Positions 16,049 through 25,536 are shown, counted from the stretch's first letter. The stretch: DNA of 45,497 nt from Lachnospiraceae bacterium (GCA_015056975.1 SVFG01000011.1:1-45497); one strand, 5' to 3'. Notes: generated from the sequence alone by a model not told the origin. Translations and numbers: made by a program.

Positions 16049-16874
16049 TCTGATGCGCGGTGAATTGTATAAATTATTTAAAAGTAAATGTTTTTATGTC
16101 TGCAGTATTGTACTGGTGGTGTTTGTACTGCTTATATATGGTATGTTCTCATTGGCAGATATCGTTGAAAAGGAAGAAGCAGCGATGGCAGGGAATACTG
16201 GTATAACCGTGTCCGTGGAAACCAATGTGTCTGAGGAAGCTCCTATATGGGAGCAAATGGGTGCCATAGACATTGTTCAGATGATGTTTTCCAGCATGGG
16301 AAGCCTTCTCATCGCTATTTTCGCGGCGGTGTTTGTATGCGGTGAATATACAAGCGGTGCTATAAAAAATATTGTGGGAAAAGGGTATGGCAGAGGATGC
16401 GTATTCTTGTCAAAATATTTTTCAACTATAGTAGGTGCAGTGATTATGGAACTCGTTATGCTGGGGGCTATTCTGCTGTGTGAGTTGTTTATACTGCACG
16501 GAAACAGATTGAATGGTGATTTGGTTTTGCAGCTTTTAAACTATGTGGGAATTCAGTTGATACTTGCGGCTGCGCAGACCGGTATTATTGTTATGATTAA
16601 TCAGATTAGCCGCAGCCTGGGGGCAGGAATTGCAATCAGTGTCTGTCTGATTATGTTTTCGTCCTTTGCGACCACTCTGGCAACTGCACTGTTTGGATAT
16701 TTTAAATTAACAATAGTTGCCAGTGAATATTGGATAATAGATTTGATAAGTAACTGCCCGACCGTCAATATCACCGGAGAACTCTGGAGACATATGACAA
16801 TGTGGAGTGCAGCGTGGATTGTGCTGACAATTGCAGTTGGTATTTTACACTACAGAAAGGCTGATGTGAAATAA
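16041..16874 (+). CDS. ABC-2 type permease
   Basis: The 277-residue protein has about six hydrophobic segments, with a long extracellular loop between the first two, as in BcrB-like permeases. The start at 16041 overlaps the ATPase stop and has GGAGG at 16029-16033. An in-frame extension upstream to 15963 lies inside the ATPase gene and lacks a ribosome site. It ends at TAA directly overlapping the ATG of the kinase (TAATG). It forms the membrane channel of the transporter with the preceding ATPase. Confidence 0.85.
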   Translation: MLNLMRGELYKLFKSKCFYVCSIVLVVFVLLIYGMFSLADIVEKEEAAMAGNTGITVSVETNVSEEAPIWEQMGAIDIVQMMFSSMGSLLIAIFAAVFVCGEYTSGAIKNIVGKGYGRGCVFLSKYFSTIVGAVIMELVMLGAILLCELFILHGNRLNGDLVLQLLNYVGIQLILAAAQTGIIVMINQISRSLGAGIAISVCLIMFSSFATTLATALFGYFKLTIVASEYWIIDLISNCPTVNITGELWRHMTMWSAAWIVLTIAVGILHYRKADVK

Positions 16875-17782
16875 TGGAAAGGTATTTATGGGGCGCGGTA
16901 ATTGTACTCATAGGTGTGGTGGTCTTTTTGACCGCCCGCCTGTGGGGCTACAGAAGACAAATTGCACATATAAAAGAGGAATTATCGTTTTTAGAGAAAG
17001 AGGAGACAAACAGTTTGTTGTCCTCTTTTTGTGCTGTGGGCAAAACGGAAGAAATGATAGAAGCCGTCAATAGATTGCTTCTGCGTTATCGGAAAGAAGA
17101 GGAACGGTTAAAAAGTGAAAACCGGATTTACAGGGAGAGTATCACCAGTATCTCCCATGACATTCGCACACCATTAACCTCCGCCAAGGGGTATCTTCAG
17201 ATGTTGCAAAAGGAAGAACTGTCTGCGGAGAAAAAGTCAGCTTATGTAAGAATAGTGGAACAGCGTTTGGATCATTTGACGGATATGCTGAATCAGTTAT
17301 TTGAGTATGCGCGAATCGAAGCGGGAGAAATTAAACTTGTGCCGGAAAGCTTTCATGCAGGAAACGTGTTTGCAGAGACTATCTCCATGTTCTATGAGGA
17401 CTTTGTGGAAAGAGGCTGCGAGCCGGAGGTTATCATTGCGGATGAGGTGGGCAAAATAAGTACTGATAAACAGGCATTTATCCGTATTGTAGAAAATTTA
17501 CTGAAGAATGCTTTGGTACATGGAACCGGAGGATACAGTCTTTCGCTTTCCTGCAAAGAAGGCTATTGTCTTATCAGTGTATCCAATCTGACAGATAGTG
17601 TGGAGCCCGGGGATGTAGCTAATATTTTTGAACGATTTTATACCACGGATAAATCCCGCACCAAAAAGACAACCGGCTTAGGACTTGCTATTGTAAAGCG
17701 GTTTGCAACTCAGATGTGCGGAGAGGCGAAGGCGTATTTGGAGGATAACAGATTTACCATTGAAGTACGCTTCCCTATGTAA
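16874..17782 (+). CDS. Small membrane sensor histidine kinase of the transporter operon
   Basis: The 302-residue kinase has a single N-terminal membrane segment (about residues 5-25) and almost nothing outside the membrane. The HisKA box ISHDIRTPLTSAKG (His95) and the ATPase domain (N box NLLKNALVHG, GLGLAIVKRF) follow. Kinases without an extracellular domain, encoded with ABC transporters, usually sense through the transporter or within the membrane. The ATG overlaps the permease stop by one base. The pair with the response regulator at 14304 is clear, although the gene order (regulator, ATPase, permease, kinase) separates the two. The stop codon coincides with the start of a palindromic element (17782-17897). 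Confidence 0.9.
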   Translation: MERYLWGAVIVLIGVVVFLTARLWGYRRQIAHIKEELSFLEKEETNSLLSSFCAVGKTEEMIEAVNRLLLRYRKEEERLKSENRIYRESITSISHDIRTPLTSAKGYLQMLQKEELSAEKKSAYVRIVEQRLDHLTDMLNQLFEYARIEAGEIKLVPESFHAGNVFAETISMFYEDFVERGCEPEVIIADEVGKISTDKQAFIRIVENLLKNALVHGTGGYSLSLSCKEGYCLISVSNLTDSVEPGDVANIFERFYTTDKSRTKKTTGLGLAIVKRFATQMCGEAKAYLEDNRFTIEVRFPM

Positions 17783-17897
17783 TTTGTTTTTATTGTGTTA
17801 CAGGTAATAATGAAACTAACGAGAGCAAGGTGGGTTCCCCCTCCTTGCTCTCGTTAGTGCTCATATCAGTGGTTTCATGACGACAATAAAAACAAAT
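17782..17897. repeat. Nested palindrome of 116 bp between operons
   Basis: The outer arms, ATTTGTTTTTATTGT (17782-17796) and its exact reverse complement (17883-17897), enclose an inner 15-bp perfect stem CTAACGAGAGCAAGG / CCTTGCTCTCGTTAG (17816-17830 and 17843-17857). TGAAA (17811-17815) can also pair with TTTCA. There is no T-run after the inner stem. The symmetry of two separate 15-bp exact arms suggests a small mobile element or a large hairpin RNA end. It resembles in layout, not in sequence, the bigger palindromes at 35470 and 42637. Confidence 0.7.
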
Positions 17898-17950
17898 GTA
17901 CAAAAAAATCAGAAAAATAAACAAATTACAAACAAATTTAAAAAATAAGC

Positions 17951-17979
17951 TTGTATAATTGGTAAAATTTTAATATAAT
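17951..17979 (+). promoter_or_regulatory. Promoter of the chemosensory operon
   Basis: TTGTAT (17951-17956), 17-bp spacer, TATAAT (17974-17979), preceded by an AT-rich stretch with repeated AACAAAT that may act as an UP element. The first gene starts at 18010. Confidence 0.65.
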
Positions 17980-18009
17980 TATTATATGTAATGCTCTGGA
18001 GGAAAAACG

Positions 18010-19452
18010 ATGAAACGGGAAGAATTATTTCAGTTTTCAATGGATAATTTGATAGAGATTGTTGTCTTTTTTGAGCTGTCAGGCACTATTACCTATGCAA
18101 ATAAAATGGCAATGGAGAGGCTGGAGTATGAGGGTGATATCTACAAATGCAATATTTGGGATATTTTCCCGGGTTCTTTTGAAATAGAGGGTGGAGTATG
18201 TCATATTAAAGAGGAATTGGAAGTCATGCAAAGCATGATGGCCTATAGAAAAAATCAGACATGCTTTCCGGTAAGAAGTAAAATTTTTAGGATGGATGAA
18301 ACCACCTATATGTGCATCGCTTATGATGCAACCAACGAAGTCTTGATGGAGAGAAAGACGGGGCAGGCATTGCAGGAAGCGGAAGATGCCATGAAGGTAA
18401 AGACGGAGTTTGTAGCCAATGTTACCCACGAGCTTCGTACTCCTGTAAATGGTATTTCCGGAAGCGCAAGAGAGCTTCTGTCTATGGAGACAGACCCTGC
18501 AAAGATTAAGTTGTTACAAATGGTAGAGCGTGGCTGTAAGGACATGAATTCCCTGATTAATAATATTTTGGACTTCTCCAAATTGGAGGCAGGAAAGTTT
18601 GTTTTGGAGCCTAGAAGCTTTGAGTTCCGCAATATGATGGATTATGTGAAAAACAATCACAATAATCGCATTTTGGAGAAGGGACTTAACTTTTCAATTT
18701 CGATATCACCGCAGATACCCAAAGATATTATTGGTGATGAGTTACGAATTGTACAGATACTCAACAATCTTATCTCAAATGCCTACAAATTTACTTCCGT
18801 GGGTGGTATAGATGTACAGGTGGTTAAAACTGCGCAACGTGAGAATATGATGGAATTGTTTTTTATAGTGAGCGACACCGGAATCGGAATTGCAAAAGCT
18901 AATATCGGAAAACTATTCCAAAGCTTTACCCAGGTAGATGCATCCATTTCCAGAAGGTATGGAGGGACCGGACTTGGATTGAATATCACTAAGCAGCTGG
19001 TTGAGTTGATGGGTGGAGAAATTCATGTGCAGAGTGAAGAAGGAAAAGGAACAGTATTTTCCTTTGATATCTGGGTGGAAATTCCCAAGGAGAATCTGGA
19101 AGCAGGGGGAGTGCTTTTGGAATATGGTGAAGAGGAAGACACGGATAAATCAGAACTTCTGCAGAAACTACAGAACTTGAGTGAAAGCAAAACGGATGAT
19201 AAAATTTGGATTTTCGGAGAACAGGAGAATCTGGACGAACTGGATAAAAAGCTGTCTAAGCTTATTCTGTGTGTGGAAATGGATAATTGGGAGAAGGCAG
19301 AAATGTTTTCAGAAACCGTAAGACAGCTGTTAGAGGGTGCACCAAGAGAGATTAAGAGCGCAATGCTCAAATTAAAGATGGCAGTACAAAAGGAGAATTA
19401 TGAGAAGGTTGTACCGGCATATGAAGCTCTTAAGGGATTGCTGGAGGCATAA
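18010..19452 (+). CDS. Soluble PAS histidine kinase at the head of the che operon
   Basis: The 480-residue protein has no membrane segment. Residues of about 10-120 are PAS-like (GTITYANKMAMERLEYEG). The HisKA box VTHELRTPVNGISG has His140, and the ATPase domain has NLISNAYKFT, DTGIGI and GTGLGLNITK. The last 100 residues form a predicted all-helical region (LILCVEMDNWEKAEMF, MAVQKENYEKVVPAYEAL) that is similar in pattern to the C-terminus of the kinase at 26946. The ribosome site GGAGG lies 8 nt before the ATG. It is the first gene after the promoter and lies 14 nt before the receiver/HD-GYP gene, a probable phosphorylation partner. A cytoplasmic or redox signal is possible through PAS, but not shown. 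Confidence 0.88.
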   Translation: MKREELFQFSMDNLIEIVVFFELSGTITYANKMAMERLEYEGDIYKCNIWDIFPGSFEIEGGVCHIKEELEVMQSMMAYRKNQTCFPVRSKIFRMDETTYMCIAYDATNEVLMERKTGQALQEAEDAMKVKTEFVANVTHELRTPVNGISGSARELLSMETDPAKIKLLQMVERGCKDMNSLINNILDFSKLEAGKFVLEPRSFEFRNMMDYVKNNHNNRILEKGLNFSISISPQIPKDIIGDELRIVQILNNLISNAYKFTSVGGIDVQVVKTAQRENMMELFFIVSDTGIGIAKANIGKLFQSFTQVDASISRRYGGTGLGLNITKQLVELMGGEIHVQSEEGKGTVFSFDIWVEIPKENLEAGGVLLEYGEEEDTDKSELLQKLQNLSESKTDDKIWIFGEQENLDELDKKLSKLILCVEMDNWEKAEMFSETVRQLLEGAPREIKSAMLKLKMAVQKENYEKVVPAYEALKGLLEA

Positions 19453-19466
19453 AAGGAGTTGGCTAT

Positions 19467-20519
19467 ATGGCGATGGCACGTATATTAATTGTAGATGATG
19501 TAGAAACAAATCGCTTTATCCTGCGGGATATTATATCAGATATGGGGCATACACCGGTGTTGACGGAGAATGGCGCGCAAGCATTGAAAATGCTACCGCA
19601 TATCAAACCCCAGCTTATCATTTTGGATGTTGCTATGCCCGGTATGGACGGATATGAGGTTTGCGAGAAAATTAAGGAAAATCCGGATACGGAGGATATT
19701 CCCATCATATTTATCTCGGCATATGATGAACCTGAGGATGTTGTTAAAGGATTTTCTGTGGGAGGTTCTGATTATATTACCAAACCCTTCATTCCGGAGG
19801 TGGTGCGTTCCAGAGTATCAATGCATCTAAAACTGCATGAGGATAACCTCAGTATGCAAGAGTTGAATCGACGGTTGCAGGTATCTGTGGAGGAACAGCG
19901 CAGACAGATAGAACGGGAGCGCCGGAGAGTATTGTATGCATTGATTCGAGTGGCGCGGGAAAATACCTGTTATGACGAAAAGTACACGGAACGGTTAATT
20001 TATAACTGCCACATATTGGCAGAAGCAATGCAACTGTCGGTAACCTATGAAGATCAAATTTCTGATAATTATATCAGTATGATAGAGCTTGCAGCACCGT
20101 TGTGCGATTTGGGTAACATGGCGGTTCCTACCAACATATTGCAAAAGAGGGGTGCACTTACCGAAGAAGAGAATGCGATAATGCAGACACATACAACAAT
20201 CGGAGCAAAGGTGTTGCGGGATATTGAGGAAGTGGCTATCGATAATGGTTTCCTTCATATGGCAATTCAGATAGCGCACTCTCATCATGAAAATTGGGAT
20301 GGCAGCGGATATCCGGAGCAACTTAAGGGAGAGGACATACCCCTTGCGGCACAGATTGTAGCGGTTGCAAGTACCTACTGTGCACTTACTGAGAACAGAG
20401 CTTATCGAGAAGCTTTCAGCAAGGAAAAAGCGATAGAGATTATGGAAGGGGACGCAGGAAAGAAGTTTAATCCTGAGATTTTCAAAATACTTAGAAAGAT
20501 AGTTCGCCAGCTCAAATAA
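19467..20519 (+). CDS. Response regulator with a degenerate HD-GYP domain
   Basis: An N-terminal receiver (ILIVDDVETN, Asp54 in LDVAMPGMDG, Lys in TKPF) is joined through a coiled region to an HD-GYP output domain, normally a c-di-GMP phosphodiesterase. HHENWDGSGYP (His273, His274) and the Leu-Thr region IVAVASTYCALTENRAY are present. However, the first metal-binding His of the HD pair is Cys213 (LCDLGN instead of LHDIGK), and the conserved Asp residues of the DVYDALT motif are Ser302 and Cys305. The domain therefore keeps the fold but probably not the catalysis. It may bind c-di-GMP or a partner. The start at 19467 has AAAGGAG at 19451-19457; 19473 is an alternative. It is the second gene of the operon and probably a target of the PAS kinase. 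Confidence 0.88.
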   Translation: MAMARILIVDDVETNRFILRDIISDMGHTPVLTENGAQALKMLPHIKPQLIILDVAMPGMDGYEVCEKIKENPDTEDIPIIFISAYDEPEDVVKGFSVGGSDYITKPFIPEVVRSRVSMHLKLHEDNLSMQELNRRLQVSVEEQRRQIERERRRVLYALIRVARENTCYDEKYTERLIYNCHILAEAMQLSVTYEDQISDNYISMIELAAPLCDLGNMAVPTNILQKRGALTEEENAIMQTHTTIGAKVLRDIEEVAIDNGFLHMAIQIAHSHHENWDGSGYPEQLKGEDIPLAAQIVAVASTYCALTENRAYREAFSKEKAIEIMEGDAGKKFNPEIFKILRKIVRQLK

Positions 20520-20553
20520 GGGCTGTCTGTATGCGGCTGAACGAGAAGAGACG

Positions 20554-21369
20554 ATGAATATTCTGATGACAGAGGAAGAATTCCTGTATATTTCTCACCG
20601 GATGAAGGGCAAGTACGGAATCGATTTATCCCGTAAGAAAGAGATTATACAGGGAAGAACGGAAAATTACATTCGGGCAAAGGGATTTCGGAATTATTCG
20701 GAATATATCCGTGCATTGGACAGGGATGAAAGCGGCGGAATGGAGAGAGAACTGGTAAACATGCTTACCACCAATCATACCTATTTTATGCGTGAGTTTG
20801 AGCATTTTGACTTTTTAAAGCGGGTGGTTCTTCCGGAGCTGAAGCGCAGAGAAGAAAGTGCAAGGGATTTGCGGATTTGGTGCGGAGCGGCATCGACAGG
20901 ACAGGAGCCGTACATGCTTGCCATGTTAGTGAAAGATTTTTTTGGATTAGAGCATGAAAAATGGGATACCAAGATACTGGCCACGGATATCAGTTCGGAG
21001 GCACTTTCCTATGCGGCGGCAGGCATTTATACAGCAGAGCAGATAGGAAATTTGCCGGATTTCTGGAAACGGCGTTTCCTGCATGCGATCGATGGTGGGC
21101 AACGGTATATGATGTCTGATGATATCAAAAAAGAGGTACTGTTCAGACATTTTAATTTAATGGACAACTTCCCATTTAGGCGGAAGATGCACATTGTGTT
21201 TTTGAGAAATGTAATGATTTATTTTGATAAAGAGACGAAACAGAAGCTGGTGCAGAAGGTGTACGATGCTATGGAACCCGGTGGGTATCTGTTTGTAGGG
21301 ACAACGGAAACCGTTGAACGGGATGTGACACCGTTTGAACTGATTCAACCGTCTATTTTTCGGAAATAG
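20554..21369 (+). CDS. cheR: Chemotaxis methyltransferase CheR
   Basis: The 271-residue protein has the CheR N-terminal helical domain and a SAM-binding domain. Motifs seen are TTNHTYFMRE, RIWCGAASTGQEPYMLAM, ILATDISSEALSYA and HIVFLRNVMIYF, which are characteristic of CheR. It transfers methyl groups from SAM to glutamates of chemoreceptors. The start at 20554 has only a weak ribosome site (GAGAAGAG); the ATG at 20566 is an alternative. It lies 12 nt before cheB. It lacks TPR extensions, so it is a standard single-function CheR. Confidence 0.95.
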   Translation: MNILMTEEEFLYISHRMKGKYGIDLSRKKEIIQGRTENYIRAKGFRNYSEYIRALDRDESGGMERELVNMLTTNHTYFMREFEHFDFLKRVVLPELKRREESARDLRIWCGAASTGQEPYMLAMLVKDFFGLEHEKWDTKILATDISSEALSYAAAGIYTAEQIGNLPDFWKRRFLHAIDGGQRYMMSDDIKKEVLFRHFNLMDNFPFRRKMHIVFLRNVMIYFDKETKQKLVQKVYDAMEPGGYLFVGTTETVERDVTPFELIQPSIFRK

Positions 21370-21381
21370 GGAAGGTAAGAC

Positions 21382-22413
21382 ATGCGTCAGATACGTGTAT
21401 TGGTTGTAGAGGATTCCCTGGTATTCAGGGAACTGATGGTACAAAATTTAAACAAAGATCCGGCAATTACAGTGGTGGCAACGGCAAAAGACCCATTTGA
21501 GGCGAGAGAAGCTATTCTGAAGCATAAGCCGGATGTGATGACATTAGACATTGAAATGCCTAAGATGAACGGCATTGATTTTTTGAAGATGCTGATGCCC
21601 AAGAATCCGATTCCGGTGGTGATGATAAGTTCGCTCAGTGATAAGGTTTTTGACGCACTAAATGCCGGTGCTGTGGATTTTGTGGCAAAACCTCAGGCGG
21701 CGGATAAAGAACAGTTGGCTGAATTCATCAAAAATGAATTGCCGGTAAAGATTAAGGTGGCATCTATTGCAAAGCTGGGAAATCGCAAAAGAGTACCCCT
21801 TGAGGTGCCGATACAGCCCATGAATGCAAGTAAACAGGATGTGGTGATAGCTATCGGAGCTTCCACGGGAGGAACAGAGGCGATTGCTACGTTGCTTAAG
21901 GAATTCGGACCTGACTTGCCGGGTGTAGTGATTGTACAGCATATGCCCAAAGGCTTTACTGAAATGTATGCCAGTCGTTTGAACAGGCAGTGCGGATTGG
22001 TTGTAAAAGAAGCGTGCCATGGAGATAAAGTAATGCCCGGTCAGGTGTTGATAGCGCCCGGAGGAGATGCCCATATGAGTCTTGTGCGGGGAAGCGACGG
22101 AAGCTATCAGGTGGCAGTCAGGAAGGGCGAAAAGGTAAATGGTCACTGTCCTTCGGTTGAAGTATTGTTTAACTCAGTTGCAGAGGTGGCAAAGGATAAA
22201 GCGGTTGGTATTATTCTCACCGGTATGGGCGGTGATGGTGCACAGGGACTTCTTAAGATGCGGAAAGCGGGAGCAAGAACCATCGGTCAGGATGAATCAA
22301 CCTGTGTTGTATATGGAATGCCTAAGGTAGCATATGATTTGGGGGCAGTGGAGTATCAGGAGAAGCTGTCGGATATTACAAAGAGATTATATCAGTTACT
22401 TGGAAAAATGTAG
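21382..22413 (+). CDS. cheB: Chemotaxis methylesterase/deamidase CheB
   Basis: The N-terminal receiver (VLVVEDSLVF, phosphorylation site Asp56 in LDIEMPKMNG) is joined to a C-terminal methylesterase domain. The catalytic triad is visible: Ser161 in GASTGGTEA, His187 in QHMPKGF, Asp285 in GMGGDGAQG. At 343 residues it has the usual length. It removes methyl groups added by CheR and deamidates receptor glutamines; phosphorylation by CheA activates it. The ribosome site GGAAGG lies before the ATG. CheR, CheB, CheY, CheA and CheW are all encoded consecutively. Confidence 0.96.
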   Translation: MRQIRVLVVEDSLVFRELMVQNLNKDPAITVVATAKDPFEAREAILKHKPDVMTLDIEMPKMNGIDFLKMLMPKNPIPVVMISSLSDKVFDALNAGAVDFVAKPQAADKEQLAEFIKNELPVKIKVASIAKLGNRKRVPLEVPIQPMNASKQDVVIAIGASTGGTEAIATLLKEFGPDLPGVVIVQHMPKGFTEMYASRLNRQCGLVVKEACHGDKVMPGQVLIAPGGDAHMSLVRGSDGSYQVAVRKGEKVNGHCPSVEVLFNSVAEVAKDKAVGIILTGMGGDGAQGLLKMRKAGARTIGQDESTCVVYGMPKVAYDLGAVEYQEKLSDITKRLYQLLGKM

Positions 22414-22434
22414 ATAGAAAGTGAGGACGAAGGT

Positions 22435-22827
22435 ATGAAGATTTTGTTGGCGGAAGACGATTTTGTAACAAGAAAAACAATGAAAGATTTTTTATCTAAG
22501 TATGGTGAATGTGACGTGACGGTGGACGGCATGGAAGCGGTGGATGCTTTTATGCTGGCGCTGGAGGAAGAAGAACCCTATGATTTGGTGTGTCTTGACA
22601 TTATGATGCCGGTTATGGATGGTTATCAGGCACTTATGGGTATCCGTAATCTGGAGAAAGAGCGAAATATTCCAAAGGAGCAGGCAGCCAAGGTTATTAT
22701 GACCACAGCCCTGAATGATGAGAAGAACGTGAAAATGGCTTTTGAACTGGGATGTACCGTATATTCAGGAAAGCCTATTGATAAAAACAGATTTGAGCAG
22801 GTATTAAGTAAATTTGGTCTGATTTAG
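22435..22827 (+). CDS. cheY: Single-domain response regulator, CheY-type
   Basis: The 130-residue protein is a single receiver domain: acidic pair in LLAEDDF, phosphorylation site Asp55 in CLDIMMPVMDG, Thr in TTALND, and Lys113 in GKPI. No output domain is present. Its position between cheB and cheA makes it the likely CheA substrate. It lacks a certain link to the flagellar switch, since no flagellar genes occur in the window, so it may serve another output. Confidence 0.9.
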   Translation: MKILLAEDDFVTRKTMKDFLSKYGECDVTVDGMEAVDAFMLALEEEEPYDLVCLDIMMPVMDGYQALMGIRNLEKERNIPKEQAAKVIMTTALNDEKNVKMAFELGCTVYSGKPIDKNRFEQVLSKFGLI

Positions 22828-22848
22828 GCCGATAGAAAGGAGAGCTAA

Positions 22849-24999
22849 ATGGCAGAAGAGTTTAATATGCAGGGTATGCTGGACATATATCTGTTTGAAA
22901 ACGGACAGCTGCTGGAACGGCTTCAGGAAATCGTACTGGAACAGAAGGACGAGGAATGCTTTGATGAGGACGCTATCAATGAAATATTCCGTACCATGCA
23001 TACCATAAAGGGTTCTTCCGGTGTCATGATGTTTGATGAGATAACGAAAATATCCCACAAGCTGGAGGATGTATTTTATTATCTGAGAGAATCCAAGCCG
23101 GACAATGTCCCCCATATCCAGTTGGTAGAGTATGTATTACAGGTGGCAGACTTTATCACGGCTGAGATGGATAAAATCCAAAACGGTGAAACTCCTGACG
23201 GAAGCTCTGCGGAGCTTGTGGAGACCATTGATAAATTCCTTACAGCGATTAAAAACGGTGAGGGTGAACAGGAGAAAGAGATTCAGGAAAATGTTTACAT
23301 AGAGCCGGAGCAGTTTTATATTGCGCCCATGGCTACGGCAGCAAGCCGTTTCTATAAAATATACCTGACCTTTAATCCGGATGTGCAGCTTGCAAATATT
23401 CACGCATACAAAACAGTATATGCACTGCGTGACATTGCGGAGGATTTACTACATTATCCGGAGGATATCGTATCGGACGAATCCAGTGCGGACGAGATTC
23501 TGGAGAATGGATTCAAAATCTTATTGCAGGCACAGTGTACGGAGGAAGATTTACGGGCACTCATTCAGGAAGGCTATGAACTGAAGAAGGTCGATATTTA
23601 TGAGTGTACTGCAAAAGAGTTTCAACAAGGCTTCGGAAGCTTTGGAACGGAAATCCGTACGGATACAGGTGCTGCGGAGGTGTCAGACAGCGGTGCTGGA
23701 ATGATATTTATCGCTCCGGAGGAAACTGTTAAGGCACCTGAAAAAGCAATTGCACCCGGTGATTTCGTCATTGAATCCAAGGAGCCCGGTAAAGGTAAGA
23801 CGCTGGCAAAGGACAAACCAAAGAAACAGGAAAAATCAGCCTATATCAGTGTGGATGTACACAAGATGGATATGCTGATGGATTTGATTGGTGAGCTGGT
23901 AATTTCAGAGTCCGTGGTATTACAGAGCCCCGACCTTAAGATTCCGGGACTGAAGCTTGATAACTTTAATAAAGCGGCAAACCAGATGCGCAAGATATCC
24001 ACAGATTTGCAGAATGTTATTTTAAGTATGCGAATGGTGCCGCTGACCAACACCTTCCAGAAGATGAACCGAATCGTATTCGACGTGTCCAGAAAGCTGG
24101 GCAAGGAGATTGAATTTGAGATGATTGGTGAGCACACGGAAGTGGATAAGGGTATCAGTGAGAAGATTTCCGACCCGTTAATGCACCTGGTTAGAAATTC
24201 CGTGGACCACGGTATTGAAATGCCTGACGAACGTGCGGCAGCAGGCAAGACGGAGAAGGGCAAGATTACATTGACAGCCAAGACGGAATCCGGAAAAGTA
24301 TGGATTATCGTGCAGGACAACGGCAAGGGTCTAAACCGTGAAAAAATCATTGAAAAAGCCCGTAAGCAGGGACTATTGGATTATGCGAAGCCGGATAATG
24401 CATACACAGACAAGGAAGTTTTCCAATTTATCACGCTTCCCGGATTTTCTACAAAAGAAGCCGTGACAGAGTATTCCGGTCGTGGTGTGGGTATGGACGT
24501 GGTGGTATCCAATCTACAGTCCATTGGAGGAAGCCTTGATATTGAAAGTACCCCCGGTAAGGGCAGCCAGATGATTATGAAGATTCCACTTACTCTGGCA
24601 ATCATCGACGGTATCGTGATGAAGGTTGGAGCATCCTCTTTTGTAATTGAGACGGGAGTTGTGAAGGAATTCCTACCCATGCGTGATTACAGTCTGAATC
24701 AGAAGCCCAACGGTGACGAGTTCGTTATGATAAGGAATGAAGCATATCCGGTAATGCGTCTGGGTGAAAAATATCAGATTGACGGATATAATCCGGACAA
24801 TGAGGATGGCATGTTTGTACTGGTGGCACTGGAGGACAAGACCATTTGTCTGATGGTGGATGCGCTGGTAGGTAAGCAGGAAATTGTTGTAAAACCTATT
24901 CCGGAGTATATTAAGAAAATTAACGGTCTGTCCGGTTGTACACAGCTGGGAGACGGAAGTATCGCACTGATATTGGATGCAGCAGGATTGATAGAATAA
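22849..24999 (+). CDS. cheA: Chemotaxis histidine kinase CheA
   Basis: The 716-residue kinase has the full P1-P5 layout: an N-terminal HPt domain with His51 (MHTIKGSSGVM), a long linker/P2-like region (about 150-320, with an acidic and Lys-rich segment), the dimerisation helices (MDLIGELVISESVV), the CheA ATPase (HLVRNSVDHGIE, DNGKGLN, GRGVGMDVV), and the C-terminal CheW-like P5 domain (VKEFLPMRDYS). The ribosome site AAGGAGAG precedes the ATG. It phosphorylates CheY and CheB in response to receptor signals and is the hub of this operon. No inactivating change is seen. Confidence 0.96.
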   Translation: MAEEFNMQGMLDIYLFENGQLLERLQEIVLEQKDEECFDEDAINEIFRTMHTIKGSSGVMMFDEITKISHKLEDVFYYLRESKPDNVPHIQLVEYVLQVADFITAEMDKIQNGETPDGSSAELVETIDKFLTAIKNGEGEQEKEIQENVYIEPEQFYIAPMATAASRFYKIYLTFNPDVQLANIHAYKTVYALRDIAEDLLHYPEDIVSDESSADEILENGFKILLQAQCTEEDLRALIQEGYELKKVDIYECTAKEFQQGFGSFGTEIRTDTGAAEVSDSGAGMIFIAPEETVKAPEKAIAPGDFVIESKEPGKGKTLAKDKPKKQEKSAYISVDVHKMDMLMDLIGELVISESVVLQSPDLKIPGLKLDNFNKAANQMRKISTDLQNVILSMRMVPLTNTFQKMNRIVFDVSRKLGKEIEFEMIGEHTEVDKGISEKISDPLMHLVRNSVDHGIEMPDERAAAGKTEKGKITLTAKTESGKVWIIVQDNGKGLNREKIIEKARKQGLLDYAKPDNAYTDKEVFQFITLPGFSTKEAVTEYSGRGVGMDVVVSNLQSIGGSLDIESTPGKGSQMIMKIPLTLAIIDGIVMKVGASSFVIETGVVKEFLPMRDYSLNQKPNGDEFVMIRNEAYPVMRLGEKYQIDGYNPDNEDGMFVLVALEDKTICLMVDALVGKQEIVVKPIPEYIKKINGLSGCTQLGDGSIALILDAAGLIE

Positions 25000-25027
25000 T
25001 ACGAAAGGAAGAGAGGTACATAAGCAC

Positions 25028-25531
25028 ATGTATATGACACAGCAAAATAAATATGTAACCTTCCGGTCGGGGAAAGAGTATTTCGGTCTGAAAATTGAAT
25101 ATGTAAACGAAATCGTAGTTTACCAGGAAATTACTCAGGTTCCCGAGACTCCGGAATACATAAAGGGTCTGATTAATCTGAGAGGTAAAATTATTCCCGT
25201 GATTGATGTCAGAACCCGGTTTAAAATGGAACCTGTCGAATATAACGACAGAACCTGTATTATTGTGGTGAGACTTCAGGAGATGGTAATCGGACTGATT
25301 GTAGAACAGATTGCCGAAGTGGTGGAAATCTTACCGGAAGATATACTGGATCCGCCGGTACTCGGAAAGGAAGAAAAATCCGTAGAAAACAAGTATGTGT
25401 ACGGAATCGGTCAGGTGGGCAATAGCGTGAAGCTCTTGATTGATCCGGAGAAGCTGTTAAAGGATGAAGATATTTCGTTACTGGAAGATATGGAAGAGAC
25501 ATCGGAAGAAGCTACAGAAGAAGGAGAATGA
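25028..25531 (+). CDS. cheW: Chemotaxis coupling protein CheW
   Basis: The 167-residue protein matches the CheW fold, with [14 protein letters not shown], the conserved [18 protein letters not shown] region and VIDVRTRF. It links CheA to chemoreceptors. The acidic tail ([14 protein letters not shown]) of about 20 residues is an extension beyond the usual end. The start ATG at 25028 is about 13 nt after GAGAGG; a nearby alternative ATG at 25034 is in frame. It overlaps the next gene region at ATGA, so the receptor gene is translationally coupled. Confidence 0.94.
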   Translation: MYMTQQNKYVTFRSGKEYFGLKIEYVNEIVVYQEITQVPETPEYIKGLINLRGKIIPVIDVRTRFKMEPVEYNDRTCIIVVRLQEMVIGLIVEQIAEVVEILPEDILDPPVLGKEEKSVENKYVYGIGQVGNSVKLLIDPEKLLKDEDISLLEDMEETSEEATEEGE

Positions 25532-25536
25532 TTGCT

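Noticed and set aside
17816..17857. Ordinary intrinsic terminator
   Set aside because: A perfect stem but no T-run on either side; better described as part of a 116-bp nested palindrome.
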